A stretch of 64,000 bases of DNA. Origin: Deltaproteobacteria bacterium (GTDB lineage Bacteria > Desulfobacterota > DSM-4660 > Desulfatiglandales > Desulfatiglandaceae). Shown piece after piece: positions 26,684 through 35,747 of this stretch (position 1 is the stretch's first letter; every line of letters begins with the position of its first letter). The position numbers and the translations under genes were made by a program. The stretch lies in contig JAFDIV010000010.1 in assembly GCA_019307815.1 (NCBI GenBank), forward strand, positions 62,001 to 126,000. Direction: 5' to 3'. Below the pieces are notes generated by a model, which did not search any database, had not been told where the DNA came from, and saw only the letters and a program-made list of their open reading frames with translations.

Positions 26684-27940
26684 ATGGATAACAAGAAAAA
26701 GACGCATTTTGCAGCGGCACATGAACGAAGCGGTAGTTTATTTGTGACACGGCCAGATCTTCCGCCTCTGGACGAGTTTGTGGATTATTTGAAAAAAATA
26801 TGGGATCGGCGGTGGCTTACCAACAATGGTTTGTTTCATCAGGAGTTGGAACAAGCATTGGCAGATTATCTGGGGGTCCAGCATCTTAGTTTATTTGCTA
26901 ATGGGACTTTGGCTCTGGTTTCAGCTTTACAGGTGTTGCGCATTACCGGCGAGGTGATTACGACGCCTTACAGTTTTGTGGCCACAACACATGCTTTGCA
27001 TTGGAATGGCATCACACCCGTATTCTGCGATATTGATCCAAATACAATGAATATTGATCATACCAAAATAGAAGCTCTGATTACCCCTAAGACCACAGCG
27101 ATTTTACCGGTACATGTCTATGGCATACCCGCCAACGTGAGAGAAATACAACGGATTGCTGACATCTATGGTTTGCGGGTCATTTACGATGCATGCCATG
27201 CATTTGGGGTAAGAATGAATAACGAGAGTATTTTGAATTTTGGTGACTTGTCGGTGTTGAGTTTTCATGCTACCAAAATTTTTACGACCATGGAAGGCGG
27301 TGCAATTATAACAAATAATCCGAAAATCAAAAAACGTATAGATTATATCAAAAATTTTGGTTTTGCCAATGAAACGACGGTTATGGCACCAGGCATTAAT
27401 GGGAAAATGAATGAAATGCAGGCAGCCTTAGGGATTTTGCAACTGAAATATGTGGACGAATATATCCGCATACGAAAAAAAGTTTCGGAATTCTACGAAA
27501 GAGAATTGGAATCCGTTTCAGGAGTACGGTATCTGGAACGTCGACCCGGCATTCGACATAATTACGCCTACTTCCCGATTTTTGTTAATGAAAAGGAGTA
27601 CGGGATTTCCAGGGATGAGCTATATTTCAAAATGAAAGAAAAGAACATTTACTGCCGCCGTTATTTTTATCCCCTAATCAGCGAATTTCCCATGTATCGG
27701 AACTTACCATCGGCCGGTGAAGATAAATTACCAGTGGCTACAAGGGTTTCCAGGGAGGTAATAGCGTTGCCACTATACCCAAGGTTATCACAGGAAGACC
27801 AGAGACGGGTTATCGATGTAATCAAGACCAACGCGAGACAAATAGATCACTACAATTTAGGAGACAATAAGTCTGACACATTCCTTTGCGATCACCCGTT
27901 GAGTATACCTCTGCAGTCTGTACAAATCAGTGGCTCCTAG
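26684..27940 (+). CDS. DegT/DnrJ/EryC1-family sugar aminotransferase
   Basis: A 418-residue PLP-dependent aminotransferase that converts a nucleotide keto-sugar into an amino sugar. The PLP lysine is Lys198 in Ser-Phe-His-Ala-Thr-Lys. Tyr-Asp-Ala-Cys-His-Ala-Phe-Gly and the N-terminal Arg-Trp-Leu-Thr-Asn-Asn-Gly are typical. The start at 26684 follows AGGGAA; a longer frame from 26624 would overlap the FemAB-like gene. Together with the neighbouring acyltransferases and epimerase it points to an N-acylated amino sugar. Confidence 0.92.
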   Translation: MDNKKKTHFAAAHERSGSLFVTRPDLPPLDEFVDYLKKIWDRRWLTNNGLFHQELEQALADYLGVQHLSLFANGTLALVSALQVLRITGEVITTPYSFVATTHALHWNGITPVFCDIDPNTMNIDHTKIEALITPKTTAILPVHVYGIPANVREIQRIADIYGLRVIYDACHAFGVRMNNESILNFGDLSVLSFHATKIFTTMEGGAIITNNPKIKKRIDYIKNFGFANETTVMAPGINGKMNEMQAALGILQLKYVDEYIRIRKKVSEFYERELESVSGVRYLERRPGIRHNYAYFPIFVNEKEYGISRDELYFKMKEKNIYCRRYFYPLISEFPMYRNLPSAGEDKLPVATRVSREVIALPLYPRLSQEDQRRVIDVIKTNARQIDHYNLGDNKSDTFLCDHPLSIPLQSVQISGS

Positions 27941-27986
27941 TCGTGGTCATGCTAAGCTTTACTCAAAATGTTATTTTGGAGAGAAA

Positions 27987-28046
27987 ATGAAGTCTTCTGA
28001 AAAAAATGAAAGTCTATTCGATTTTATGAAAGGTGCGATAGGATGA
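27987..28046 (+). CDS. Nineteen-residue ORF coupled to the GNAT gene
   Basis: A tiny frame, Met-Lys-Ser-Ser-Glu...Gly-Ala-Ile-Gly, with a good TTTTGGAGAG ribosome site 4-6 bases before the ATG. Its stop TGA overlaps the GNAT start as ATGA. It could be a leader peptide, a translational coupler, or the remnant of a lost gene. No homology can be claimed for so short a sequence. Confidence 0.4.
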   Translation: MKSSEKNESLFDFMKGAIG

Positions 28047-28609
28047 ATATCAGAGGGAAAAAGGTATTGTTGAGAGCAATCGAAGAAAGGGATCTCCCTT
28101 TACTCCACGAATGGGCCAACGATCCTGAAATATGGGATTTCCTAGATTCATGGCACTTCCCCCTTTCCGAACGAGATGGACAGAAGTGGTTTGAACACCT
28201 TTCGGAGAAAAGTCTGGATCAGCGCTTCGCAATAGAAACACCTGATTTCGGCCTTATCGGCACAGCCAACCTAGTGAATATCAATTGGAAAGACCGTAAC
28301 GCTTTTCATGGGATGATGCTCGGGAATAAGAATATTAGAGGTAAAGGTTACGGAACGGACACAATTATGACGGTAATGCGTTATGCCTTTGAGGAATTGG
28401 GATTGGAGAGACTAGATGGTTCAATGATTGAATATAATGAAGCTTCCCTTGCAGTTTACATTCGCAAATGCGGTTGGAAGGAAGAAGGCCGCCAACGCCG
28501 CCACTATTTCAGGAAAAACAAGTTTTGGGACAGAATCATTGTGGGTATAACCCGACAAGATTACTTCCAATTAATTGAAAGCAACAAATATTGGGATAAA
28601 CGACTCTGA
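28043..28609 (+). CDS. GNAT N-acetyltransferase (RimJ/RimL type)
   Basis: A 188-residue acetyltransferase. It has the N-terminal Leu-Leu-Arg-Ala-Ile-Glu-Glu-Arg-Asp-Leu strand, the acetyl-CoA site Arg-Gly-Lys-Gly-Tyr-Gly-Thr-Asp near residue 103 and the Ala-Val-Tyr-Ile-Arg-Lys-Cys-Gly-Trp segment. In this context it probably N-acetylates the amino sugar made by the DegT-family enzyme upstream, as in pseudaminic acid and bacillosamine pathways. The downstream epimerase gene begins on its stop codon (TGATG). Confidence 0.88.
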   Translation: MNIRGKKVLLRAIEERDLPLLHEWANDPEIWDFLDSWHFPLSERDGQKWFEHLSEKSLDQRFAIETPDFGLIGTANLVNINWKDRNAFHGMMLGNKNIRGKGYGTDTIMTVMRYAFEELGLERLDGSMIEYNEASLAVYIRKCGWKEEGRQRRHYFRKNKFWDRIIVGITRQDYFQLIESNKYWDKRL

Positions 28610-29556
28610 TGGCTCGATCCAAAAAAATCATTGTTACAGGCGGTTCAGGATATTTGGGAACGGTACTTGTCCATAAGTTATTAGCGAATAATTATCGCGT
28701 AACGGTTGTTGACACAGAACCATTTGTTGGGCGAGGCAGATTTGAGGACAAAGCACTTGAAGTAATAAGGGGAAATTTTTCTGATGAGCATATCTTAAAT
28801 CAATGCCTACCTGAAACATTCGCTGTTATTCATCTTGCTGGTATTTCTGATGGCCGTCAAGGCAGAAAACAGCCTGGATTTACGCGTGAGATTAATTTCA
28901 AGGCATCCAAAATACTTGTAGATGCGGCCAAAGCAGCCGGGGTACAACAATTTCTGTTTGCCTCCACGTTTGGCGTCTATGGGAACAATCATAATGAGCT
29001 CTTACGCGAAAATTTACCAGTTTGTCCAGCGGAACCCTATTCGCAATCCAAGGCTGATTTAGAAAATTATTTGAGTGGTCAAGCACACGAGACTTTTTGC
29101 CCGGTTACTTTGCGCCTTGCCATGATTTACGGCCTTTCGCCCAAAATGCGATACGATCTTATCGTAAATCAGATGATCCGCGAAGCTGTGGAAAAGGGGG
29201 AGCTTTTCGTTTGGGGTGGCGATCAAAAACGTCCGCAGATCCATATACAAGATGCAGCTAACTATTTCACAAGGTTACTGGAAGTTCCTCCACAGGAGAT
29301 AAATGGCGAAGTCTTTAATGCCGGCAACGATAATATCGCAATAAGAGATTTGGCCTTTATAATCGCCGAAAACGTCCATCGACCAGTAAAAATACGTTTT
29401 CAACCTGCCCGTAAAAACGAGAATAGTTTTGAACTGGACAGCTCAAAGATAAGAGAAAGACTCGGCTTTGTTCCGCAATTTCACATAAAAGACGCGGTGG
29501 TAGAAATTGAACAGAATTTATTAATAAACAATCAAAATTCGGGATTGGTTGAATGA
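28609..29556 (+). CDS. NAD-dependent sugar epimerase/dehydratase (SDR)
   Basis: A 315-residue extended SDR. The NAD loop is Gly11-Gly-Ser-Gly14-Tyr-Leu-Gly17, followed by an acidic residue in Val-Asp-Thr. The active-site Tyr-Ser-Gln-Ser-Lys lies near residue 145, and Ala-Ser-Thr-Phe-Gly-Val supplies the serine/threonine. It should act on a nucleotide sugar as epimerase or dehydratase. Start and stop overlap both neighbours (1 and 4 bases), so it is firmly part of the operon. Confidence 0.9.
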   Translation: MARSKKIIVTGGSGYLGTVLVHKLLANNYRVTVVDTEPFVGRGRFEDKALEVIRGNFSDEHILNQCLPETFAVIHLAGISDGRQGRKQPGFTREINFKASKILVDAAKAAGVQQFLFASTFGVYGNNHNELLRENLPVCPAEPYSQSKADLENYLSGQAHETFCPVTLRLAMIYGLSPKMRYDLIVNQMIREAVEKGELFVWGGDQKRPQIHIQDAANYFTRLLEVPPQEINGEVFNAGNDNIAIRDLAFIIAENVHRPVKIRFQPARKNENSFELDSSKIRERLGFVPQFHIKDAVVEIEQNLLINNQNSGLVE

Positions 29557-30485
29557 AATGGATAAAAAAAGGATTTATATTCAAACCAGACGGCTCAAAA
29601 CAATGGGCTTTATCGCACGCACAGGTTCCGTTGGCCCAGACAATAAGCCATGACAGAGTACGTTTGTATTATGGCACGCGCGATGCCCATAACCGCACTC
29701 GAACTTCTTATGTTGAAGTAAGCGCCGACAACCCAAAAGATATCTTATATGTTCATCCCAATCCTATCCTTGAATTGGGTGCGCCCGGAGCGTTTGACGA
29801 TAGTGGGATAATGCCTTCTGATATTATCGAACATAACGGAAAAATCTATTTTTATTACGTAGGATGGAATACTGCCAATACGGCCCGTTATCGAACGGCT
29901 TTGGGATTAGCTATTAGCGAGGATGGTGGCAAATCTTTTCACAAGGTATCAGATGGTCCCATTATGGATCGTAATATAGTGGACCCTATATCTGTTTCTT
30001 GCCAGAGTGTAATCATAGAAGATGGCATCTGGAAAGCTTGGTATATGTCATACACAAAATGGGAAGAAATCCATGGTAAGATGGAACCTTTCTATCACAT
30101 TAAATATGCCGAATCGACTGATGGAATTCATTGGATTAGGACCGGTCAGGTTTGTATTCCCCTGAATAACGATGAGGGGGGCATTGCATGTCCTTGTGTG
30201 ATCAAAAAAAACGGGCTCTATCATATGTGGTATTCAACCAGGAAGAAAAGAAATTATCGTAAAGACCCATCACAAAGCTACCGCATTGGCTATGCACAAT
30301 CAAAGGACGGTATCCAGTGGAAACGTATGGATAAACTAGTGGGCATTACGGTTTCAGAACAAGGTTGGGATTCGGAAATGATTGCTTATCCGTTTGTTCT
30401 TACAAATGGAACAAGGACTTATATGTTTTACAACGGCAATGGATTTGGAAAAGCTGGATTCGGGTACGCGGAGTTAGAAAAATGA
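29553..30485 (+). CDS. GH130/GH43-like five-bladed beta-propeller protein
   Basis: A 310-residue protein with repeated blade strands: Arg-Leu-Tyr-Tyr-Gly-Thr, Ile-Tyr-Phe-Tyr-Tyr-Val-Gly-Trp, Lys-Ala-Trp-Tyr-Met-Ser-Tyr, His-Met-Trp-Tyr-Ser-Thr, and Thr-Tyr-Met-Phe-Tyr-Asn-Gly. These are typical of GH43/GH130-type glycosidases and phosphorylases. No signal peptide is seen, so it is probably cytoplasmic and could trim or build a glycan precursor instead of degrading polymers. Its catalytic acids cannot be fixed by eye. The next gene overlaps it by ATGA. Confidence 0.78.
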   Translation: MKWIKKGFIFKPDGSKQWALSHAQVPLAQTISHDRVRLYYGTRDAHNRTRTSYVEVSADNPKDILYVHPNPILELGAPGAFDDSGIMPSDIIEHNGKIYFYYVGWNTANTARYRTALGLAISEDGGKSFHKVSDGPIMDRNIVDPISVSCQSVIIEDGIWKAWYMSYTKWEEIHGKMEPFYHIKYAESTDGIHWIRTGQVCIPLNNDEGGIACPCVIKKNGLYHMWYSTRKKRNYRKDPSQSYRIGYAQSKDGIQWKRMDKLVGITVSEQGWDSEMIAYPFVLTNGTRTYMFYNGNGFGKAGFGYAELEK

Positions 30486-31375
30486 CAAGTTACTTTATTG
30501 TAACTTCCCATGGATGGAGTGCAAGTAACTGGTTAGCCTATGTTTTGAACCACCACCAGGATATTATTTGCACACATAGCGCTCGTAATATTTTAGCTTC
30601 AAAAAAAGATATGAATAGTGATGAAAATTTAAGAAAGAATATTAAAAACTTACATCAGGGCTATCTACTACGGCAAAATCGAAGTTTGGATCGATGTTAT
30701 GACGAGATAGAAAAGAATGGCAAAGCCAAATGTTATGGATCAGTTCATGTTTACCGCATGCGTGATTTACCTGTGTTGTACGAAAAATACGGGGCACCTA
30801 AGCGAGAATATAGTGTACTCAACTTGATAAGGCATCCAGTATCGCTAGTTTGGTCCGGATATGGTCAGTTCAGAGAGCTATTCAGATACGACCTGAATGA
30901 ACTTTATTGGACATCAGGAAAGATTTTGAAAACGGCTAAGGATTTTGTCTTTGATCTTGCCGAAGAATACGATTTGTATATTGGCGATTTGGAGAACCTG
31001 GCCTTTATTGGGGCTTCAGCAGTGTTGGGAAGTTTACGGCTTGACTTTGATGCTGAAGAAAAATTGGGCGAACTACCAGGTATTTACTTTCTAGGTCATA
31101 TAAAGATGGAAGACATTACTGTTTCTCCCGAAACCTTATCTAATGTGATCCAGATTTTATCGCATCAAGAATTAGATGCCGATGATAACTATTTACGCAC
31201 AGTCTATAGCATGGGGATTGTAAACCAACATAAAAATGATCCGAATAAACATAATGCACGGGAGAAATATTTGAAGTTTACGGATTGGCAGAAAAAAGTC
31301 TTTTTGTACTTTATGAATTTATACGACCTAGTGAAACCTTATCAGCGCCTAGGCTATGATCTGTCATTTTTATGA
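30482..31375 (+). CDS. Sulfotransferase family protein
   Basis: A 297-residue protein starting at the ATG that overlaps the preceding stop by 4 bases. The N-terminus, Ser-His-Gly-Trp-Ser-Ala-Ser-Asn-Trp-Leu, fits the 5'-phosphosulfate loop of PAPS sulfotransferases, and Arg-His-Pro-Val-Ser-Leu-Val-Trp-Ser-Gly at about residue 118 fits the 3'-phosphate motif. It would transfer sulfate from PAPS to a sugar hydroxyl. The next gene carries a second sulfotransferase domain, so sulfation of the glycan is well supported. Confidence 0.8.
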   Translation: MTSYFIVTSHGWSASNWLAYVLNHHQDIICTHSARNILASKKDMNSDENLRKNIKNLHQGYLLRQNRSLDRCYDEIEKNGKAKCYGSVHVYRMRDLPVLYEKYGAPKREYSVLNLIRHPVSLVWSGYGQFRELFRYDLNELYWTSGKILKTAKDFVFDLAEEYDLYIGDLENLAFIGASAVLGSLRLDFDAEEKLGELPGIYFLGHIKMEDITVSPETLSNVIQILSHQELDADDNYLRTVYSMGIVNQHKNDPNKHNAREKYLKFTDWQKKVFLYFMNLYDLVKPYQRLGYDLSFL

Positions 31376-31393
31376 TTTAGGGAGCAGATAAAT

Positions 31394-34300
31394 ATGTCTA
31401 CAAGAAACAAGAGACCACCAAAAATCAGTGTTGTAATATTTTCCTACAATTTTGAAAAGTTCATTGCTGAAGCACTTGAAAGTGTAATCAATCAAACCTT
31501 GCAGCCCTATGAAGTGATTGTCGCTGATGACCATTCAACAGATAGTTCCTGGAAAATCATTTCTGAATACGCAGAGAAGTATCCCAAATTGATCAAAGCC
31601 TTTCGCCATAGAAGAAACATTGGCCATATCAAAAATGGTAAATTCGGCAAAGATAGGGCGACGGGTGATCTTCTAACTGTAATGGATGGGGATGATCTTT
31701 GGCTTCCTGAAAAGCTAGAACTAGAATGGAAAGCTCTGCAAAATTATCAAGGTGCTAAGGTAGCTTATTCCAATGTTATACTTATTGACGAACATGGGAG
31801 ACAAATTGGGATCTGGTATGACGGCAATGGCCCAGAGCCGCCCTCAGGCGATGTTTTTGGGCAGGTTTTCGCTAAACGGTTTTTCCCCAAAACTCGGAGT
31901 GTTTTTCGAAATCAATTAATGTACCGCGACGCCATACTTGAAGTAGGCTATGGGGACGAGGCCATTTCCGTACATGCCGACTGGGATCTGAAAATCCGAT
32001 TAGCCGCCAAATATCCCATTGTTTACTCCGGTGCTGCCACAGTGGCCTATCGTGTACACGAGCATGGCATTCATCGAGCCAAAGCAGCAAAAATTTATGA
32101 ATCGGCTCAGGCAGTGATTCGTAAGAATATCCATTTAATTGAATCACGTTCCGACGAAGAAAAACAATTTATTTTGGATAACTTGAAATCACTATTACAC
32201 CAGGAATACGAATATAGTCGACGTGCCTGGGACCAAAATGTAACCCCCGAACAACACCAAAGGGAAAAGGCGAGCTATCAAGGCGACAACCTTCTTTTTC
32301 TTGTTTCACAACCACGCGCAGGTTCGACGTTATTGCAGCGGGTTTTGGGAAGTCATTCTCAAATTCACACGCTCGCAGAACCGTGGGTAATGCTTCATCC
32401 AATCTACGCGGCCAAAACCAGAGGCATTGAAACTGAATACGGCGCTATATATGCCCGTCATGCATTGGAAGATTTCATTAGCGAGCTGCCTGCCGGCTAC
32501 GAAGACTACTACGACGGCTTGCGAGAAATGGCCAGAATTTGGTACGGACGGCACTTGGACAAAAGCGGTAAATGCTATTTTTTGGATAAGACGCCAAGGT
32601 ACTATTTTATTATCCCGGAATTGATTCAACTTTTCCCCAACGCTAAGATTATCGTGCTATTGCGTAACCCCCTATCCGTGTTGATGTCGATTTTGGATAC
32701 TTGGGTGCAGGATGACTGGCGGCGCTTGGCCCTCCATCGCCACGATTTGTTAACCGCCCCCTTTAAACTAGTTCAAACAATTCGAGAATTAAGAAACAGA
32801 GTTCTTGTACTGCATTATGAACAATTCGTAACGCAACCTGAACAATCTATTAGACGGCTGTGCGATCAACTGAAATTGCCTTACGAACATGTGATGCGTT
32901 ATTATGGTATATTTCGACCCCCGAAAGGTCGAATGGGTGACAATATTGGAATAGAGAAATATATGGAGCCATCAACAGACAGTCTTGAAAAATGGAAAAA
33001 ATCCATCCGAACGCCTGAAAAAAAGATGCTCGCGCAGCTTTATCTGACTTTGATAGGGGAAAATATAGTAACTAGCATGGGATATGATTTTAAGGCCTTG
33101 AGCGAAGAGGTATTTGCCATAAATGTTGGCCCCGAATATGTACCAAGGGAAACCATAAAGCAAATATTATCGGCCTTGAATCTAAATAAAGAACACTTGG
33201 AGCGCGTGGAACAGCTTGCCTTCCATTATAGAAATAAGCGGGAAAATGTTGAGTTCAGACCACCGATGACGGCCAGAAAAATGGAGAACATAAAGGAGGA
33301 TCTAGCAGAGTCCAAGGACAACGAAGATACTTCTAAGGATTGCGTCTCTGGCAACCCAAATACTGAACTGAAAAAAGACGTCGAAGCTGGCAGCTTATGT
33401 CCTGTTCATAAACATTACTATGACTTACGAGGTGACCTTGACAAAGATTATGTCGTAAGCGCCATTGTTTCTGCATACAATTCTGAGCGTTTTCTGCGAG
33501 GCTGTCTAGAAGACTTGGAGGCTCAAACCATTAGAGATCGTCTTGAGATCATTGTGGTTGATAGCGGCTCGGAGCAAAACGAAGCTCAAATAGTCAGGGA
33601 ATTTCAAAAGCAATATGATAATATTGTATATATTAGAACTGATCAACGGGAAGGGGTCTATGCTGCTTGGAACAGAGGAATAAAAGCAGCTCGTGGTAAA
33701 TATATCACAAATGCCAATACAGATGATCGTCACAGGTCTAATGCCTTTGAAAAAATGGCTTTGATTTTAGATCAACGGCCAGATATTGCCCTCGTGTATG
33801 CTAATGTATGGATAACGGAAACTGAAAACGAAACATTTGAAAACCATACCCGGGTGGGAATTTACAGATGGGCTGATTATGATCCTCTATATTTAACATA
33901 TGGTTGCTTTATTGGACCCCAACCGATGTGGCGAAAGTCCTTACATGAAAAATATGGATATTTTGATGAAAGCTTTGAATCTGCTGGCGATTGGGAATTC
34001 TGGCTTCGGATTTCTGAAACCGAAAAGTTTTTTCATATCGATGAGGTGTTAGGACTTTATCTGAAGTCACCATCAAGCGTGGAGCACCGCGATCCAATGT
34101 TATCCAGAAATGAAGCCATGCGTGTCTATAAAATATACTCGCCTAGGCGTATACGTCTAGAAAAAGAAATATCTGAAAAACTAAAACATGTTGAAAAGCT
34201 AGCCAATTCAGGAAAAATTGATAAGGCTGAAGAAATCTTAAAACAGTTGATTTCCATATTTCCCTACCATCCCAAAATAAGAAACGATTTTGCGTATCTC

Positions 34301-34558
34301 TTATGGCAAAGGGGCAGAGGCGAGGAAGCCTTAGAGCATTTTAGATTTGCCATAAATCGGGCACCTGATGACGCCGACATTGTATGGAATTGCGGACAAG
34401 TCTTATTAGAATACGGTTACCTAGAGGACGCGATGGCGCTATACGAAGCATTTCTTAACAAACATCCTGAAAACAATGACATCCAAGAAATTCTCTCACG
34501 TCTCAAGTCTTCAAGTAAAACCGCGGAAGAGGCAGTTAACGCATCATATTCTAGATAA
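31394..34558 (+). CDS. Multidomain GT2 - sulfotransferase - GT2 - TPR protein
   Basis: A 1054-residue protein with four parts. Residues about 10-270 are a family-2 glycosyltransferase (Val-Ile-Phe-Ser-Tyr-Asn-Phe, then Met-Asp-Gly-Asp-Asp at about 97-101). Residues about 298-565 are a sulfotransferase (Ser-Gln-Pro-Arg-Ala-Gly-Ser-Thr loop and Leu-Arg-Asn-Pro-Leu-Ser-Val near 420). After a charged linker, about 683-915 form a second GT2 domain with Asn-Ala-Asn-Thr-Asp-Asp near 770. The last 100 residues form about three TPR units. No membrane segments are visible. It should add two sugars and one sulfate. AGGGAG precedes the ATG. Confidence 0.88.
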   Translation: MSTRNKRPPKISVVIFSYNFEKFIAEALESVINQTLQPYEVIVADDHSTDSSWKIISEYAEKYPKLIKAFRHRRNIGHIKNGKFGKDRATGDLLTVMDGDDLWLPEKLELEWKALQNYQGAKVAYSNVILIDEHGRQIGIWYDGNGPEPPSGDVFGQVFAKRFFPKTRSVFRNQLMYRDAILEVGYGDEAISVHADWDLKIRLAAKYPIVYSGAATVAYRVHEHGIHRAKAAKIYESAQAVIRKNIHLIESRSDEEKQFILDNLKSLLHQEYEYSRRAWDQNVTPEQHQREKASYQGDNLLFLVSQPRAGSTLLQRVLGSHSQIHTLAEPWVMLHPIYAAKTRGIETEYGAIYARHALEDFISELPAGYEDYYDGLREMARIWYGRHLDKSGKCYFLDKTPRYYFIIPELIQLFPNAKIIVLLRNPLSVLMSILDTWVQDDWRRLALHRHDLLTAPFKLVQTIRELRNRVLVLHYEQFVTQPEQSIRRLCDQLKLPYEHVMRYYGIFRPPKGRMGDNIGIEKYMEPSTDSLEKWKKSIRTPEKKMLAQLYLTLIGENIVTSMGYDFKALSEEVFAINVGPEYVPRETIKQILSALNLNKEHLERVEQLAFHYRNKRENVEFRPPMTARKMENIKEDLAESKDNEDTSKDCVSGNPNTELKKDVEAGSLCPVHKHYYDLRGDLDKDYVVSAIVSAYNSERFLRGCLEDLEAQTIRDRLEIIVVDSGSEQNEAQIVREFQKQYDNIVYIRTDQREGVYAAWNRGIKAARGKYITNANTDDRHRSNAFEKMALILDQRPDIALVYANVWITETENETFENHTRVGIYRWADYDPLYLTYGCFIGPQPMWRKSLHEKYGYFDESFESAGDWEFWLRISETEKFFHIDEVLGLYLKSPSSVEHRDPMLSRNEAMRVYKIYSPRRIRLEKEISEKLKHVEKLANSGKIDKAEEILKQLISIFPYHPKIRNDFAYLLWQRGRGEEALEHFRFAINRAPDDADIVWNCGQVLLEYGYLEDAMALYEAFLNKHPENNDIQEILSRLKSSSKTAEEAVNASYSR

Positions 34559-34588
34559 AACCTTTCCTCCTATTAATATTTTCAATAA

Positions 34589-35746
34589 ATGGACATATCG
34601 GCCTGCATAATCACAAAAAATGAAGAGGCCAACATAGGCCAATGTATTGAAAGCATTCTGCCTGTAGCGGGGCAAGTAGTTGTGGTTGATACTGGTTCTA
34701 CCGACACTACTGCTCATATAGCCAAAAGAATGGGGACAGATGTATTTCAAGTCCCTTTTTCAGGTGACCTTGCAGAGGCTCGAAACTATTCCTTGAAAAA
34801 AGCTGTGAATGATTGGGTCCTGGTCATTGATGCCGATGAACGTATAGGCAAAGAAGACTATGACGTAATAAAATCACTCATTGAAACGGATGACGTTGAT
34901 GGGTATAGAATCATAGTCCGAAACTACACATATGACTCATCTGTTGAAGGTTGGCTGCCAAATGACAATAAGTATCCAGAGTATGCCCATCTTCCAGGCT
35001 TTTTTCCGTTCAATTTGGTAAGACTTTTCAGAAAAAGTTCCCGTATTCGCTACGAAGGATTCGTCCATGAAACCAATGAAAAATCTCTTAAGGGGAGAAA
35101 AATCATTCAGTCCTCGGTCGCGATTCATCATCTCGGAAGAATTGATAAAGGCATAACAGCCAAAAAGGACCAATTGTATTTAGAACTTGGTTACCGCAAG
35201 ATTAAGGCTGACCCAAAGAATCCGCGAGCATATTATGAACTTGCAAAGCAGTACATGGCCTTTGAACAGTGGGAAGAGGCCCTTGGTCTGTTGAGACAAG
35301 CCATTTCATATTCCATGAATGATGTGGATATCTTATTCGAATATGCCATAGCTCTCCAGAGGCTAGAAAAACCGTCAGAGTCCATAAAAATATACCAACG
35401 CGTTCTAGAGATCTCCCCTGATCACTTCGGGGCATTAGTAAATATGGGGGTTGCCCTGAGAGACCTCGGGCGCTTTGATGAGTCTGAGTATTTTCTGAAT
35501 ATGGCACTAAATCTGAAACCTTTCCACCCCCTTCCTTTGCTGCACCTTGGAATTCTAATGTCAAAAAAAGGAGACCATCATAAGGCAATAAGTTTGCTCT
35601 ATTCGGCCTTTGAAAAAAACCCCCATGATCCAACCCCTTTGCCAGAACTGGCCAGATGCTGTGTATATTCCGGGAGGCTAGATGAGGCAAAAAGCATTCT
35701 TAAGCTAATGGAGGCATTTAATCAAAGAAAAACGGGGATAAGTTAG
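34589..35746 (+). CDS. Family-2 glycosyltransferase with TPR tail
   Basis: A 385-residue protein. Residues 1-200 are a GT2 domain with Ile-Ile-Thr-Lys-Asn-Glu-Glu, Val-Val-Asp-Thr-Gly-Ser-Thr-Asp and Ile-Asp-Ala-Asp-Glu (the DxD). The rest is about five TPR repeats, which in such enzymes can hold a protein acceptor. Three further GT2 domains of this kind occur in the next 7 kb, so it is part of a paralogous set. No good ribosome site precedes the ATG; the gap to the gene before is only 30 bp. Confidence 0.9.
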   Translation: MDISACIITKNEEANIGQCIESILPVAGQVVVVDTGSTDTTAHIAKRMGTDVFQVPFSGDLAEARNYSLKKAVNDWVLVIDADERIGKEDYDVIKSLIETDDVDGYRIIVRNYTYDSSVEGWLPNDNKYPEYAHLPGFFPFNLVRLFRKSSRIRYEGFVHETNEKSLKGRKIIQSSVAIHHLGRIDKGITAKKDQLYLELGYRKIKADPKNPRAYYELAKQYMAFEQWEEALGLLRQAISYSMNDVDILFEYAIALQRLEKPSESIKIYQRVLEISPDHFGALVNMGVALRDLGRFDESEYFLNMALNLKPFHPLPLLHLGILMSKKGDHHKAISLLYSAFEKNPHDPTPLPELARCCVYSGRLDEAKSILKLMEAFNQRKTGIS

Positions 35747-35747
35747 A

